From Gemmatimonadota bacterium (GTDB taxonomy: Bacteria > Orphanbacterota > Orphanbacteria > Orphanbacterales > Orphanbacteraceae): DNA of 5,859 nucleotides. The notes below the pieces were generated by a model, which saw only the letters and a program-made list of their open reading frames with translations, searched no databases and was not told the DNA's origin. A program made the translations under genes and the position numbers. Shown here piece after piece: positions 5,183 to 5,859 of the stretch. Where the stretch lies: the NCBI GenBank assembly GCA_013002425.1, contig JABDJQ010000812.1, positions 1 through 5,859 on the forward strand. The letters run 5' to 3'. Numbering within the stretch: the first letter of the stretch is position 1; each line of letters begins with the position of its first letter.

Positions 5183-5859
5183 ATGTCGAACGCGGATCCG
5201 GGTCGCTCGGCCCTGGAAATCAACCTGCAGAGAACCGCCGCGAAGGTGGAAATCCCCGAAGCGCAGCGGGTCCTGCTCGAGATAACCGCGAAGTCCGTCG
5301 GCATACGCAAGCGCACGCAGGCTCTTCTCGAAGAAGTCAACCATCCGTACGCCAACTGGAAGGAGGTCCTGCAGGATCTCCGTACGTACGCGATGGAGAA
5401 TCTCTACTACATCGACGCGCACGAGCGCGGTGTCGAGGGGCTGCAGGTCCTGGTCGACATCTTCTTCCGGATCGAGAAGGAGTCGGAGGATCAGCTCGAC
5501 CATTTCGAGGCGGTCCGGTCCCTTTCCCGTTTTGTCGAGAAGCTCGTGCGCGAGTCGGGCGATCTGCTCGAGCGGAACCGGCCGCTGATCGACGCCACTT
5601 TGCGCGAGATCGACTACCGCATTCCACGCAACGACTACGGCTCGCTCCTCTCGGGCTCGCTGCGGCGTCTCTTCCAGACCATGCGTGAAGCGGGCGGGTG
5701 GGACGACGAAACGATGCGGAGCCTGCTCGTCGACGCGCTCCGTATCACGTACGACGCGTGGCTCCGGCGCACCGATCCGTCGGAGTGGATCGACGAGGGC
5801 GCGGACGAGAAGACGCCTTCGCTACGGCGCCTCTCGCACGAGGCGATCCGGGAATACCG
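5183..5859 (+). CDS. Uncharacterised helix-rich protein, N-terminal part (runs off the right edge)
   Basis: The reading frame is open for 225 codons to the window end, with no stop and a good Shine-Dalgarno sequence. I do not recognise the family with certainty. There is no signal peptide, membrane segment or cysteine. The visible part looks almost wholly alpha-helical and charged: heptad-like segments near residues 10-50 (EINLQRTAAKVEI, VLLEITAKSVGIRKRTQALLEEV), HPYANWKEVLQDLRTYAMENL (54-74), an amphipathic stretch with VLVDIFFRIEKESEDQLDHFEAV, and repeated Leu/Glu/Arg helices after it. This looks like a cytoplasmic N-terminal helical module. I have a weak recollection of similar sequences in front of PEP/pyruvate-binding (pyruvate phosphate dikinase-like) domains in large proteins; the downstream sequence needed to test this is outside the window. 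It is separated from the protease gene by 87 bp with promoter-like elements, so it is probably a separate unit. Confidence 0.8.
   Translation, partial: MSNADPGRSALEINLQRTAAKVEIPEAQRVLLEITAKSVGIRKRTQALLEEVNHPYANWKEVLQDLRTYAMENLYYIDAHERGVEGLQVLVDIFFRIEKESEDQLDHFEAVRSLSRFVEKLVRESGDLLERNRPLIDATLREIDYRIPRNDYGSLLSGSLRRLFQTMREAGGWDDETMRSLLVDALRITYDAWLRRTDPSEWIDEGADEKTPSLRRLSHEAIREY

Overview
This G+C-rich bacterial window carries two unrelated gene blocks transcribed away from each other, plus the start of a third. The organism cannot be fixed from the sequence. Secreted proteins ending in a FlgD-Ig/T9SS-like module with the 'APNPFNP' signature, next to hydrogenase-maturation genes in G+C-rich DNA, suggest a lineage in or near the FCB superphylum (for example Eisenbacteria- or Krumholzibacteria-like). 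That is inference only.

Left block (1-1392, minus strand): hypD is complete and is followed by the first 97 codons of hypE, joined by an ATGA stop/start overlap. These are two of the six classical [NiFe]-hydrogenase maturation proteins, which build and install the Fe(CN)2CO group. hypC, the usual partner and usual upstream neighbour of hypD, is not found upstream in this window.

Divergent intergenic region (1393-1722): it contains a 12-bp palindrome upstream of hypD. For the rightward gene it has a plausible extended -10 promoter overlapped by an imperfect 19-bp palindrome, a leader hairpin and a strong Shine-Dalgarno sequence.

Centre (1723-5095, plus strand): two tandem, clearly paralogous secreted metalloproteases of the matrixin (M10-type metzincin) kind. 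Each has a signal sequence, a pro-region, a catalytic domain with HExxHxxGxxH and a Met-turn, a PPC-like beta domain, and an 87-residue C-terminal FlgD-Ig/T9SS-type sorting module. A strong intrinsic terminator lies between them, so they are not a simple operon. Both lack the histidines that bind the structural zinc in vertebrate MMPs, and both keep one cysteine at an equivalent place in the pro-region.

Right end (5096-5859): an 87-bp spacer holds two inverted repeats and promoter-like elements (ECF-like and/or sigma-70 -10). It is followed by the 5' part of a cysteine-free, helix-rich protein that runs off the window. This may be the N-terminal module of a larger PEP/pyruvate-dikinase-like protein, but that identification is weak.

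I see no RNA genes, insertion sequences, CRISPR arrays or origin. No clear new system is visible. The most distinctive content is the tandem matrixin pair and its control regions.
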